Assembly: GCA_022432975.1 (NCBI GenBank)
Contig: CM039511.1
Location: 19,618,557 to 19,682,556, forward strand
From: Begonia masoniana
Lineage: Eukaryota; Streptophyta; Magnoliopsida; Cucurbitales; Begoniaceae
Length of the DNA stretch: 64,000 bases
Direction: 5' to 3'
Below, piece by piece: positions 1 to 11,324 of the stretch (the stretch's first letter is position 1; each line of letters opens with the position of its first letter). The translations under genes and the position numbers were made by a program. The notes below the pieces were generated by a model. The model was not told the DNA's origin and searched no databases. It worked only from the letters and a program-made list of their open reading frames with translations.

Positions 1-538
1 TGTGTGCGTGGATTAAATTTCTACAATCTAAATAACCAGATTCAGCCCAGTAACTAATCGCATACAACTATCTAAATGTTCAGAATCAACTCAGAAATGC
101 CTTTACTAAACGCATAATAGAAATGATCCTATTATTACTCTTCCATTAAAGAATCTGAAACCTCGGGTTCTAACTGAAAACAGAGCTCAAAGTATCTACC
201 AGTAACTACATTCATTAAGTCTTACCTGGTAAGCAGAGTATCGGCGAGAATGAAGGAGAATCGGTTGTTGATGAAGAAGGCTACCTGCTACGAGAGAGCG
301 AGTTCTGGGAGGATGGGAATCGCCGAGAGAGAATGTCGGCTACAGTGGGGTTTTTTGTGAGGTTTAAGAGTTTCCATTTTCTACTTCTACCAAATAAGTT
401 CCTCCTTAATTACAATTCTGCCACTACAATAGAAATCTAATAAGCTTTGGCATATAATTATTAAATAAAAGGTCAAATAAAGAGGTGACCGTTAATTCAG
501 TTAAGAAAATCACCTGACTGAGAATGTCGGGTGTTACA
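1..538. mobile_element. Partial LTR, gypsy family A (terminal part)
   Basis: This is the terminal half-kilobase of a long gypsy LTR cut by the window edge. It aligns almost base for base with 5209-5747, from the shared TGTGTGCGTGGATT start to the TGTCGGGTGTTACA end, and with 10297-10814. The end TGTTACA lies at 532-538. The next bases belong to a different LTR (family B), so this copy was inserted into family B. No coding sequence is seen. Confidence 0.8.
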
Positions 539-1798
539 GAGGTGCCCCGACAACGGCCTGTAGTGGCGTGCTCTGTGCATCAACGACTGCATCTAGTCCT
601 GGTCCTCGCACTCAATCTCACCTGTATATATTTCGTCACCTACACCATAGAACACAAAACGTAAACCTAATGCTTAGCAAGTAGGGAATAACGGATCCGA
701 CAACACAATGCAATCAAACATAACACATGCAGCTTCTAACACTCAGTTGTGCTTATTTGCTGTTCGTTGCTTTAATCATTTCATAAGCCGTGTGGATCGG
801 GTAAGCTCATATCCTATAATCGTACAGGACAGTCATTCCCAGAACCACCTTTACATATTTTAGCCGGTCATTTAATAATCCATGTGGATCGGGTAAGCTC
901 ACATCCTATAATCATACAGGTCGGCCATTCCCAGAACCACCATTTAGCCGGTCATCCTTCATAGAGGTCTCCTCGAGGTGCTACACTCCAGCACATAATC
1001 CTGACAAGGCACACTAATCAAGATGCATATTTTAGCTGGTCATCTTTCATAGAGGTCCCTCTGGGGTGCTACACTCCAGCACGTAATCCCGACAAGGCAC
1101 ACTAATCAAGATGCATATTTTAATTTTACTTTATCTGATTACATTTCACTCTCACAAACAAACCATGCAAGAAACTTGTGTAAAACCATGATGCATGTCA
1201 ACAAATATGCAACACAACACAACACGAAATAAATAACCATTAACCCTACCGTTCTATGGTGTAGGCCCAAAGGCGAAAGGATAGCAACCACTACTTACCT
1301 GACTGCTTGGTAATTGTTTGCTTACTTCGTCCAATAAATTCACTCGCTCGATAACCTCAAAAACTCTTGAATCCTTGATAAGAAGAAGGAGAGAAAAGCT
1401 CAGCAATGGTGGATGGAAATTGTGGGAGAAATGAAGAAGAAAACCAATTTTTTTTCCTTTTTAACCTAATCCACTTTTACTTTTAATTTCCCTCCACCAA
1501 ATTTTTCAAATTTACAAAACCACCTCCTCAAAGTTGTTTCTTCTTCATCCAACATGGATCCACCTTTAAACCTCTTTTCTTTTAATTTTATTCCATTAAA
1601 TTACAATTTTTCTATTGGTTCTTTTATATTTTGACTTTTCCACACACTTATTATTTTTTTTTTGGTTTTTGACTTTTCAAACTCTTTTTCCTTGAATTTT
1701 CATTACCTTCTTCTAATCCCTTCATCCCATAGCATTAAACCTTCATACATCACCTAACCTAAGGCTACGCATGTAAAGAAAATTTTCTGGGTGTTACA
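539..1798. mobile_element. Partial LTR, gypsy family B, with internal tandem repeats
   Basis: The sequence resembles the full family-B LTR at 39141-41716. Shared landmarks are 'catcaacgactgcatct', 'cacctacaccatagaacac', 'gcttagcaagtaggg', and a T-rich terminal section ending GGGTGTTACA (TGTTACA at 1792-1798). Between about 788 and 1118 it holds two short tandem repeats, one built on 'gtgtggatcgggtaagctcat' and one on 'cactccagcacataatcc'. The beginning is missing because the family-A LTR at 1-538 interrupts it. There are no genes. Confidence 0.7.
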
Positions 1799-3010
1799 CT
1801 TGGTGCATCGATGTAATGCTTGTGTAATCTCCATTGATCCTGTTTTACAAGCTGTTTAGGTGGTCGAAGGAGATTGGAGCTGTAAAAGAGTGTTTTTGCT
1901 ATTAGCGATGACCTTATTACAATCAGACATAATTTCAAGCTATCATTGGTTTGTAACTACCCTTGATGTTTTTCCAGAGGCTCTACCTGGGTTACCACCC
2001 AACTGCGTTTGCATTGACTTAATACTCAGCACAACTCCAATTTGAATTGCTCCATATCGGATGGCTTCGAAAGAATTAAATGAGTTGAAAATCCAATTAG
2101 ATGATTTGCTAAAAAATGACTTTATTTAGGTTAGTATTTAATCGTGGGTGCTAGTTTTATTTGCAAAGAAGCATGATAGCTCGCTTCGCTCATGTATCGA
2201 TTACCAAAAGTTGAATCATATGACAGTCAATAATAGATATCCATTGTCAAGGATTTATGATCTATTTGATCAGTTGGGCAGATGTAAATATTTTTCAAAA
2301 ATTGACTAAAGATTTGTGAACAAGAAATTCTTAAGACGATATTTTAGACCGATATGGACACTTGGATTTTTTTGTGCTTCCGTTGGGACAAACTAATGCA
2401 TCGATAGTTTTTATGGACCTGATGAATTGAATCTTTCAGGCTTATCTTAACAAGTTTGTCGTGGTGTTTATGGACGACATCCTAATATATTTTAAGTCTC
2501 ACGATGAGCATATCGAGCATTTAAGGACTGTTCTGCAAACTTTGCATGAGCTCCAATTGTTTGTGAAACAGGCAGAAATATGAATTTTAGATAACCGAGG
2601 TGAAGTTTTTTTGTTTGGCTGGTTATTAGCGTCAATTCGTGCATAACTTTTTTTCTATTGCTATTTCGTAGACTCAACTAACCAAGAAAGACATGAAGTT
2701 TATTTGGACAACAAGTGTTAGATAGCTTTTGAAAAGCTTAAGCAAAGATTGAATATTGCCCAGTTTTAGCAGTACCTAATGAAAATTTGCCTTACGTAGT
2801 TTATACATATGCGATGGGAATTGGATTGACATGTATTTTGATGCAGCAAGACATAGTGATAACTTATGCATCTCGAGAGTTAAAGATGCATGAGCGGAAT
2901 TACCTTACTCACAATTTGGAGTTAGGTTATATTATTTTCGGTTTAAATATTTAGTAAAGCTATTTGTATGATGCAAATTTGAGATATTTTCCCATCATAA
3001 GAGTTTAAAG
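1799..3010 (+). pseudogene. Decayed Ty3/gypsy reverse transcriptase and RNase H start
   Basis: Conceptual translation on plus gives recognisable gypsy pol in several frames: DVFPEALPGLPPN near 1960-2000, APYRMASKELNEL near 2050, [12 protein letters not shown] near 2190, a degraded YMDDI-type site near 2465, and the RNase H piece [22 protein letters not shown] near 2855-2925. Stops and frameshifts are frequent, so it is dead. It ends at 3010 in the HHKSLK motif, where the family-A element inserted. The reading resumes at 10815 with YLFTQK, so 1799-3010 and 10815 onward are one old element. It is the oldest layer of this stack. Confidence 0.85.
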
Positions 3011-5747
3011 TGTCACGACCCAGTTAAGGGCCGAGACTAATTCATATTTTTGTGGAACTTTTACTCTAAATATTCTCTCTGCATATTTTTTTTTAAACAG
3101 AAGGGACTTTAAACCATTGTCATGTCTGACAAAACTAACTCTTCAACACTCGACTCATCCATAAAACTGTCGGCATAACTAGTCGCAGAGCAGAGCGACT
3201 AACCTCAGACATTGATTTCATCACACGATCGGGCAGAAGGAAGGTGCCCTCAGACCTCACGACTTCATCGTTCGTGGGGCTGCATGGATTTGCAGACATC
3301 CACCGATCAACATGTGTATCTCACGTGCCACATTAAACTTAATCCGATCGCTAAACGACAAAACTTATATACACTCATCCGATAAAATAGACAACATCAT
3401 CCGATTGACATGCGTATCCCACGTGACACATTAAGACTCCATCCGATCGCTAACCGACAAACTTATATACCACTCATCCGATAAAATTGACAACATCATC
3501 CGATAAAATAGACAACATCATCCGATTGACATGCGTATCCCACGTGACACATTAAGACTCCATCCGATCACTAAACGACAAAACTTATATACACTCATCC
3601 GATAAAATAGACAACATCATCCGATTGACATGCGTATCCCACGTGACACATTAAGACTCCATCCGATCGCTAAACGACAAAACTTATATACACTCATCCG
3701 ATAAAATAAACAACATCATCCGATAAAATAAACAACATCATCAGATTGACATGCGTATCCTACGTGACACATTAAGACTCCATCCGATCACTAAACGACA
3801 AAACTTATATACACTCATCCGATAGAATAAACATCATCCGATTGACATGCGTATCCCACGTGACACATTAAGACTTCATCCGATCACTAAACGACAAAAC
3901 TTATATACACTCATCCGATAAAATAGACAACATCATCCGATTGACATGCGTATCCCACGTGACACATTAAGACTCCATCCGATCACTCACATTAAGACTC
4001 ATCCGATCACTAAACAACAAAACTTATATACACTCATCCGATAAAATAGACAACATCATCCAACAGAATAAACAACATCATCCAATTGACAGGAAATCTT
4101 AACTTATCAAACGACTTAAACCGACAGAAACATCCATTGACGGACATGAACCCTTGACATTTACCTACAGAGAACATCCTGAAGTTCACAACTCCCAACA
4201 CGAATAACACAAACTTGTATTGATACAAACTATAGACATATTCTGAGTATGCATAGCGGAAGACTTAAATAAAACAGATCATTCACAACTCAGAAATCAG
4301 TCAGACAAGTTTACTAGAATTCAACGTTTTTAAGAAAAATCCCTCCTACTTAAACTTCAATATTCATAAACCTTACTAATAACTTAAAGGTAGCAACCAG
4401 GGATCACATTCGCCTTTCCAGTCACACACTGTCACCCTGAGCGCCACCCAGCAACCGGTCTTAAACATCTTCGCAAAATTTGAAATCCTCACCTGCTTGT
4501 TCTTCACCTACATCATAAGGTTTAAACTATAAGCCTAATGCTTAGTAAGGAGTGCAATGCGAACGTGTATGCATGAATGCACAGCTTAAAGAAAATACAT
4601 GTTCGTGATCTTTTCGTGTTCTTATTCATTGTTTTCATCATATGGATTAAGGGAGGATTTGTGCCGAAAAGGGGGTTGACAGTGAGAGTGTACATAGTCC
4701 CTTTCATGTCGTATTCATGGTCCTCCTTTTGGACAGTGACATACGCCAAACCGCCCCTAACCCTCTCTTAATCCTTGTTGCCTAAGTGTCATATTCATTT
4801 CTTGTTCATAGGAAAAATCATGCTTTTAAAACATTTTCATATGCATGAGAAATATTTGTCATGCATGAGCATGAGCATTCTAAAATCATCAGGCTACAGA
4901 GCAGGTCATTCATTCGTTAAAGATCACAACATCAATTTGAGTATCATAACCAACCAGATATTAGCACAGATACATTTATCATCATAAACAACACCTCTAC
5001 CTAGTACCCTTGAGATGTAGGGCCCTAATGGCCGAAAATCTTACTCACTCACTTACCTGATTTCCTTAGCAAATGGAGCACTTCTCTGCAATCTTCTTCA
5101 CCTAGAACATTTCAGATTATAGAGTTAAACAAAACCCTAAAAGTCCTAACCAATAGTTATTCTAGAATCTAGCACATTTGTACTTCTAGGTTTTCTAGTC
5201 AGCACCTTGTGTGCGTGGATTCAGTTTCCAGATCCTAATAATCAGATTCAACCTAGCAGCTATACACAGTCGATTATCTAAATGTCTAGATTCGAATCGA
5301 AAATGCCATTACTAAATGCGGGTTAAAATGTCACTAAAATAACTCCGCCATTGAAGAATCTAAAACTACAGAGCTTAGCTGAAAAACAGAGCTCAAAATG
5401 GTTAACCAGCAACTACATTGTCGAGTCTTATCTAGGGTGTGAATTCGTTAGGGTGGAGACTGAAGAATCGGTCGCCGAAAGGAGCTATAGCTGGCTAAGA
5501 GAGAGAGAGCTCTGGAGAAGAGAGAAATCACCGAGAGTGAATGTGTCGGCTACAGTGAGGTTTTAGTGGGGTTTAAGGTTTCCATTTTCTATTTATACCA
5601 ATTGCAATCTCTCATAATTACAATTCTGCCACCACACAATTAGCAATCAAATAAGCCTTGGTATTAAATTCAAATCAAAGGACCAAAAATAAAGGTGACA
5701 GTTAATTCGTTAAGAAGATCACCTGGCTGGGATTGTCGGGTGTTACA
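3011..5747 (-). repeat. 3' LTR of family-A gypsy element
   Basis: This 2737-bp LTR has TG...CA ends. On the element's own strand it begins TGTAACACCCGACA and ends GGTCGTGACA. The last half-kilobase on plus repeats at 1-538 and 10297-10814. The part around 4400-5100 has no coding signal. The part at 5350-5570 carries short open frames that I regard as chance. Confidence 0.85.
3300..4080. repeat. Minisatellite inside the family-A LTR
   Basis: About seven imperfect units of roughly 97-122 bp lie in tandem. Each contains 'gacatgcgtatcccacgtga', 'catccgatcgctaaacgac' and 'cttatatacactcatccgat'. Unit starts, judged by the 'gcgtatccc' motif, fall near 3310, 3410, 3530, 3627, 3750, 3847 and 3944. 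Some units have one or two extra copies of the 'aacatcatccgataaaata' sub-block, which explains the variable period. Confidence 0.85.
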
Positions 5748-5785
5748 TCCACCCCTCAAACAAAATTTTTGTCCTCGAAAATTGC

Positions 5786-7929
5786 TCAAACAAAGAGCTC
5801 TGGATACCTATCCAGCATATCCTGCTGCCGCTCCCAGGTAGCTTCTTCAATACCTTGATTCATCCACAAGACTTTTACCAGTGGGATCTTTTTGTTCCGC
5901 AGAGTCTTAGTTGCAGATTCCATAATCCTTACAGGTTTCTCTTCATACATTAGCGTCGGCTCGATATCGATTTCAGTTGGTTCCACAACATGTGTTGGAT
6001 CACGTATACATTTCCTTAACATTGACACATGAAAGACATTATGAACCTTTTCCAATGATGGAGGCAATTGCAGTTTGTAAGCTGTACTACCAATCCTTGC
6101 CAAGATAGGGAATGGTCCAATAAATCGCGGATTAAGTTTTCCCTTCTTGCCAAATCTTAAAACTCCCTTAAATGGTGAAACTTTTAGGAAAACCTCATCT
6201 CTGACAGCAAACTCAAGGTCTCTCCTTCTTTGGTCTACATAACTCTTCTGTCGACTTTGAGCAGTCATCATCCTCTTCCTAATTGTGGCAATCTTGTCTG
6301 ACATCTGCTGCAAAATTTCAGGACCTAGGAGTTTTGCTTCACCAACTTCGTCCCAATATAGAGGTGATCTACATTTTCTGCCAGACAGTGCTTCATACGG
6401 TGCCATACCGATGGTGGACTGGTAACTGTTGTTGTAGGAGAATTCAACCAAGGGCAGATGTTGGCTCCAAGATGTCTAGAAATCTAGCACACATACTGTC
6501 AACATATCCTCGAGTATCTGAATAGTCTTCTCAGATTGTCCATCAGTCTGCAGGTGAAAAGCAGTGCTAAATGATAACTTTGTACCTAGCGTGCCTTGTA
6601 AGCTTTTCCAAAAGCGTGAGGTGAACCTGGGATCACGATCGGAGACAATAGACATTGGAATACCATGTAATCTGATGATTTCTTGAACATATAGATTAGC
6701 TAGCTCGTCTATCGCGTAGGTTGTCCTTACTGGTAGGAAAGGAGCTGACTTCGTCATTCTGTCAATTACAACCCAAATGCTATCATGACCTTTAGTTGTC
6801 TTAGGCAGTCCCACAACAAAATCCATGGCGATGTGTTCCCACTTCCACTCGGGGATCGGTAAGGGTTGAAGAGTACCCCCTGGACGTTGATGCTCTGCCT
6901 TAACTTGTTGGCAAACCAAACATGATTCCATATACTTGGCAACATCCCTCTTCAAATTCGGCCACAAATAAAGTAACTTTAAGTCTCAATACATATTGGT
7001 GCTGCCAGGATGTACAAAAACTAGGGACGAGTGTGCCTCGGCCAAAATCATCTTATGTAATTCCTCGTCACTCGGAATGTACCATCGATTTCTAAATCTT
7101 ATAATACCATCCTTGGAGAGACTAAACTCAGAGGAGGCGTTCTATAACTTGCTCATCACACTACTATTCTCTTTCGAGTCCTTTTGTTGTGCTTCTTTGA
7201 TCCTATCCAAGATGGTTGGTTGAATAGCTACTCCTGCAAATAATTCAGACAATTCGGAAACTATTTCCATTTCAAACTTCTGAACTTCCGTCCTCAAAGG
7301 TGTAGACATGGTTGACACTGCTGGCTGTATTGTTATTGACATCCTACTCAATGCGTCAGCTACATCATTAGCCTTACTTGGGTGATACTTGATCTCAAAG
7401 TCATAATCCTTAACAAACTCCAACCAACGCCTTTGCCTCGTGTTCAATTCCTTTTGAGTGAAAATGTATTTCAGGCTTTTATGGTCAGAAAACACCTCAC
7501 ACTGTTGACCATAAAAATAATGTCTCCAAATCTTCAAAGCAAAAACAACCGCGGCTAATTCCAGATCATGAGTGGGGTAATTCTGCTCATAACTCTTCAG
7601 CTGTCTGGAGGCATACGTCACAACCTTGCCTTCTATCATCAAAACACACCCCAAACCAACTTTGGATGCATCACAGTAAACACTAAACTTCCCTTCTTCG
7701 GTTGGGAGAGTCAAAAGTGGGGCTGTCGTCAACTTCAGCTTAAGTGTCTGGAAGCTATCTTCACAAGTTTCAGTCCAAGAGTATTTGGTGTCCTTCTTTG
7801 GTAAATTAGTTAAAGGCTTAGCTATCATAGAGAATCCCTTAATGAACTTTCTATAATAACCTGCCAGACCAAGGAAACTACAGACTCATTGATCTTGCTT
7901 GGCTTGTGGCAGTCCTTAAAAAAGCCTGA
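5786..7929 (-). pseudogene. Family-A gypsy pol: RT end, RNase H, integrase, C-terminal domain
   Basis: Read on minus from the gap, the frame gives the end of the reverse transcriptase ([17 protein letters not shown]), then RNase H ([30 protein letters not shown]; the DALSRM end), the integrase zinc region (CLVCQQVKAEHQRPGG), catalytic motifs MDFVVGLP, VSDRDPRFTSRFW and LQTDGQSEKTIQILEDML, then VEFSYNNSYQ and a C-terminal domain ending ATWERQQDMLDRYPELF. Open stretches are 7142-7828, 6476-6967 and 5786-6451, separated by in-frame stops. One of these is a TAG in CVLDF*TSWS, where related elements usually have glutamine. The element therefore looks inactive, but the decay is light. Confidence 0.88.
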
Positions 7930-8029
7930 NNNNNNNNNNNNNNNNNNNNNNNNNNNNNNNNNNNNNNNNNNNNNNNNNNNNNNNNNNNNNNNNNNNNNNN
8001 NNNNNNNNNNNNNNNNNNNNNNNNNNNNN
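7930..8029. other. Assembly gap of 100 N
   Basis: Exactly 100 unknown bases. This is the conventional placeholder for a gap of unknown size, so the true distance is not known. Sequence to the left is family-A pol; sequence to the right is unrelated. Confidence 0.99.
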
Positions 8030-8521
8030 AGGCTCGAAGATTAACTTTTGCCAAATTTGAATTCTGACCCTATGCTGCGAAAGTTATTGCACACTCTGTA
8101 TTCCTCGTCTACATCCTCTCACTCTAACTTGAATTCACTTTAGTGATATTGTAGTCTGAGCTTTATATTTTCTCAAGTCAAATCTGTATAAGAGTGGATT
8201 GACGCCCCTGAAGTTTCAATCCCCATAATTGTAAAGGCAATTTGATCGGAGAAGCCCGAATCCCGATCCAATTTATTTTTCCTCGTGAGGAAATGGTCAG
8301 GGATCTTCAAGTGGTAGATGCCTTGGAGCGTGGACCTTTCAGTTTGGCCAAACCACGTAAAACTATTGGTTTTGAATCTCCTTACTCTCTCTTTAATTTT
8401 GATATTCCCTTATTTGCAATTAAATTATTAAAGAGTAAACACTAATGATTATTAGCTTAATTTTTTTTAAAAGTCTCATTTCACCCCCCTCTTAGCATTC
8501 ACGTTCCTTTTTTTTTTTTTT
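8030..8521. other. Unassigned sequence between gap and inverted repeat
   Basis: About 490 bp that match nothing else I recognise in the window. It includes a short open frame at 8242-8445 with no familiar motif, 'catttcacccccctctta' near 8478, and a T run just before 8522. The abrupt change at 8521/8522 marks the start of the inverted-repeat arm. Confidence 0.5.
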
Positions 8522-10296
8522 CCAGCATTTCATTACATTATTGCTATATATTTAGCATTGGCTAATAGAGGGTTTTGTGATGTAGGGGGAAGCAGTAGTC
8601 AGCGGTGGTTGCTCTTGAGCATGATGTGGGACTAGGCTGGTTGGAGGAGTATATCATGAGTCGATGGGTAAACGTGGGGCGGGGTTAACTTGTGGCATTA
8701 GGCGTGAACGTTTAGTAAAACCATTGTTTTAGTTTAACATGATGAGAATTTTAAATGACATTGGTAGTTTTGTATTTCTGATAGTAGTGAAGTTTTAAAT
8801 GTTTCGTGGGTTTGAACTGATTCTGAGGATAAAAAGTGGTGCCATTTTGATGGGCGTTATTTTCTGGGTTTTGTAAGTTGTGGTCAAGTTGTTTGAATGT
8901 TTACAAAAATTACAAGTTCTTTTAGCAGTAGAGTTGTTCCTTTGTTAGAGTGTAAAGGTAGTGCGTTGTCTGTTGTCTATCGGTAGAAGTTGTTTATCGT
9001 AGAAGTTCTCTATCGGGTAGATGTTGTATATCGGAGATATTGTCTATCGGTAGACGTTGTCAATCGGTAAGAGTGTTCTATTTGTACGCCACCGCTGAAC
9101 ACGTTTGGCAGAAGACGTATTCTGATTCGCTCCACCGCTGACCATGTTGGCGGAAGAAGTCTTCTGATTCTGTTCCACCGCTGACACTGTTTGGCGGAAG
9201 AAGTCTTCATTTCTGCTTTACCGCGGGGAACTTTCGGAGGAGGTTGTGTTGAAATTTTACGACATTTTAATATTAGACACCTTTATGTCTCGGTTCTTTT
9301 GGCTGATGGTTTCTATCATCTAACAGTTATATAAGAATTGTTTAGTGATTTGTTGAACCTGTTGTATACAAATATTTTTCGCTGCAAGTTAGGTCTTATT
9401 TTTACTTTGATAAAAGTCGGAATTTTGACGTGGAGTGAAATTTTAAAACCCTTCCTAGATTGTCTTACTTCTGTTAAGAATTATGATAGCAAACGAGTAT
9501 AAATTTAAGGCGTTACAATATGCGACAATCAAACACTGCTACATATGCAGCATGATCGCGGTTCATTCACTCACAATACTACACTTAGTTGTGGTTATCG
9601 GGTGAAAAAAGAACTCGGGATTTATGGCCTTTGTGAGGATTGACTACCTTAAATCCAAATTACTTGAGACTACAAGGCGGACTTTGAAAAATAGAAACCA
9701 ATCAAAAATGACTTCCGAACCGTAATAACGTTTGCTCACGCATATTTTAAAGTTTTTCGTCAACCTCAAATCAATTTTTGCAAATCTTTAGCACATTGTA
9801 GAAGCATCTGTTGATATTTACCTGATATGTAGCTATAATCTTTAATAGTCAAAGGCCTCTTTCCACATCCCCACAGAAAAAAAAAGAAAGAGACTCTTTC
9901 GGGTATGTCTCAAGCCGGCTACTCCAAGGTAAAATCATAATTCACTATATATTACATACCAGCACAACAGAGGTTAAATTCTTCTTGTAAAAAATACTTT
10001 ATATAAACACGACATCCCGGCAGGTGGATATTTTTGTTTCTTTAAACCGAATTAACTGTCACCTTTATTTTGGTCATTTTGATTGAAGTGATTTAATACC
10101 TAGGCGTAATTTGATTGCTAATTGTGTTGGGGTGCAGACTTGTAATTATGAGGATTGCAATTGGTATAAATTAGAAAATAGGCCACCTTAAACTCACCAA
10201 AACCGCACTGTAGGACACAATTCACTCTCAACGATTTCTCTCTGCCAAGCTCTCTCTCTCTCAGCCAGCTCTAGTCTTCAGCGACCGAGTTTTCAG
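8522..10296. repeat. Left arm of a large inverted repeat (indel-rich copy)
   Basis: This arm is the reverse complement of 10526-12355. Matching landmarks include 'ccagcatttcattacattattgctata' at 8522 against 12330-12356, 'actaggctggttggaggagtatat' near 8630 against 12230-12255, 'ggcgttacaatatg' near 9510 against the LTR start at 11325, and 'tactttatataaacacgac' near 10000 against 10800-10825. Small insertions and deletions occur every few tens of bases here. The right arm agrees better with the independent LTR copy at 5209-5747, so most errors lie in this left copy. Confidence 0.9.
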
Positions 10297-10814
10297 ATAC
10301 TAAATAATCAGATTCAACCTAGCAGCTGTACACAGACGATCATCTAAATGTCCAGATTCAAATCAAAAATGCCATTACTAAATGCGGGTTAAAATGTCAC
10401 TAAAATAACTCCGCCATTGAAGAATCTGAAACTATAGAGCTTAGCTGAAAAATAGAGCTCAAAATGGTTAACCAGCAACTACATTGTCGAGTCTTACTTA
10501 GGGTGTGAATTCGTCGGGGTGGAGACTGAAGAATCGGTCGCTGAAAGGAGCTATAGCTGGCTGAGAGAGAGAGAGCTTTGGAGAAGAGAGAAATCGTTGA
10601 GAGTGAATGTGTCAGCTACAGTGAGGTTTTGGTGAGGTTTAAGGTTTCTATTTTCTATTTATACCAATTGCAATCCCTCATAATTACAATTCTGCCACCA
10701 CACAATTAGCAATCAAATAAGCCTAGGTATTAAATTCAAATCAAATGACCAAAAATAAAGGTGACAGTTAATTCGGTTAAGAAGATCACCTGGCCGGGAT
10801 TGTCGGGTGTTATA

Positions 10815-11324
10815 TAAAGTATCTTTTTACACAGAAGAATTTAAACCTCTGTTAGCGCTGATGGATGTAATATATGAGTGATTATGATTTTACCTTGGAG
10901 TAGCCGATGCTTTGAGACATTACCCTAAAGAGTCTCTTTCTTTTTTTCTGTTGGAGGATTTGAAGAGGCGTTTGACTATTAAAGATTATGAGCTACAGTA
11001 TTAGGTAAATAGTCAGACAGATGCTTCTACAATGTGCTAAAGATTTGCAAAAATTTGATGATGAGTTGAAGAAAAAACTTGAAAAGATTCGAGTTGGCAA
11101 ACAGTTTGACGGTTCGGAAGTCATTTTTGATTGGTTTCTATTTTTCAAAGGTCGACTTGTAGTCTCAAGTAATTTGGATTTAAGGTAGGCAATCCTAACA
11201 AAAGGCCATAAATCCCGATTTCTTTTTCACCCCGATACCACAACCTGAAGTGTAAGTATTGGTGAGTTGGAATGAAGCGAGATCAGGCTGAATATGTATC
11301 CAAGTGTTTGATTTGTTAGCATAT
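10815..11324 (+). pseudogene. Relic gypsy pol: RNase H end to integrase zinc region
   Basis: This continues the dead plus-strand pol of 1799-3010. Readable pieces are YLFTQK at 10818, a VADAL segment near 10898 (the end of RNase H), LQKFDDELKKKLEKIRVG near 11045-11100, and the integrase zinc-binding pattern ending AEYVSKCLICQH at 11287-11324. Several frameshifts and stops occur. A family-C LTR interrupts the zinc region at 11325; the next residues, IKAEHQR, lie at 13325-13345. Confidence 0.8.

Larger units (their letters stand above)
3011..10814 (-). mobile_element. Ty3/gypsy element, family A, interrupted by a gap and an inverted repeat
   Basis: The left LTR runs 3011-5747 (TGTCACGACC to GGGTGTTACA). 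The right LTR is represented only by its terminal half-kilobase, ending TGTTATA at 10814. The five bases TAAAG occur just outside both ends (3006-3010 and 10815-10819), and the host reading frame (HHKSLK / YLFTQK) is continuous across them, so both ends belong to one insertion. On plus, the left LTR is followed by 'tccacccctc', which on minus is the purine tract gaggggtgga before the 3' LTR. The interior is incomplete: after part of pol comes an N gap, then unassigned sequence, then the inverted-repeat arm. Gag, protease, most of the reverse transcriptase and the primer-binding site are not visible. Confidence 0.85.

Noticed and set aside
3300..4080. A CRISPR-like array (regular repeats of about 100 bp)
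   Set aside because: The units are contiguous imperfect tandem repeats without unique spacers, in a plant LTR with no cas genes.
8242..8445. A possible small gene in the unassigned segment after the gap
   Set aside because: 67 codons without recognised motif, next to an assembly gap and a suspected artefact; support is too weak.
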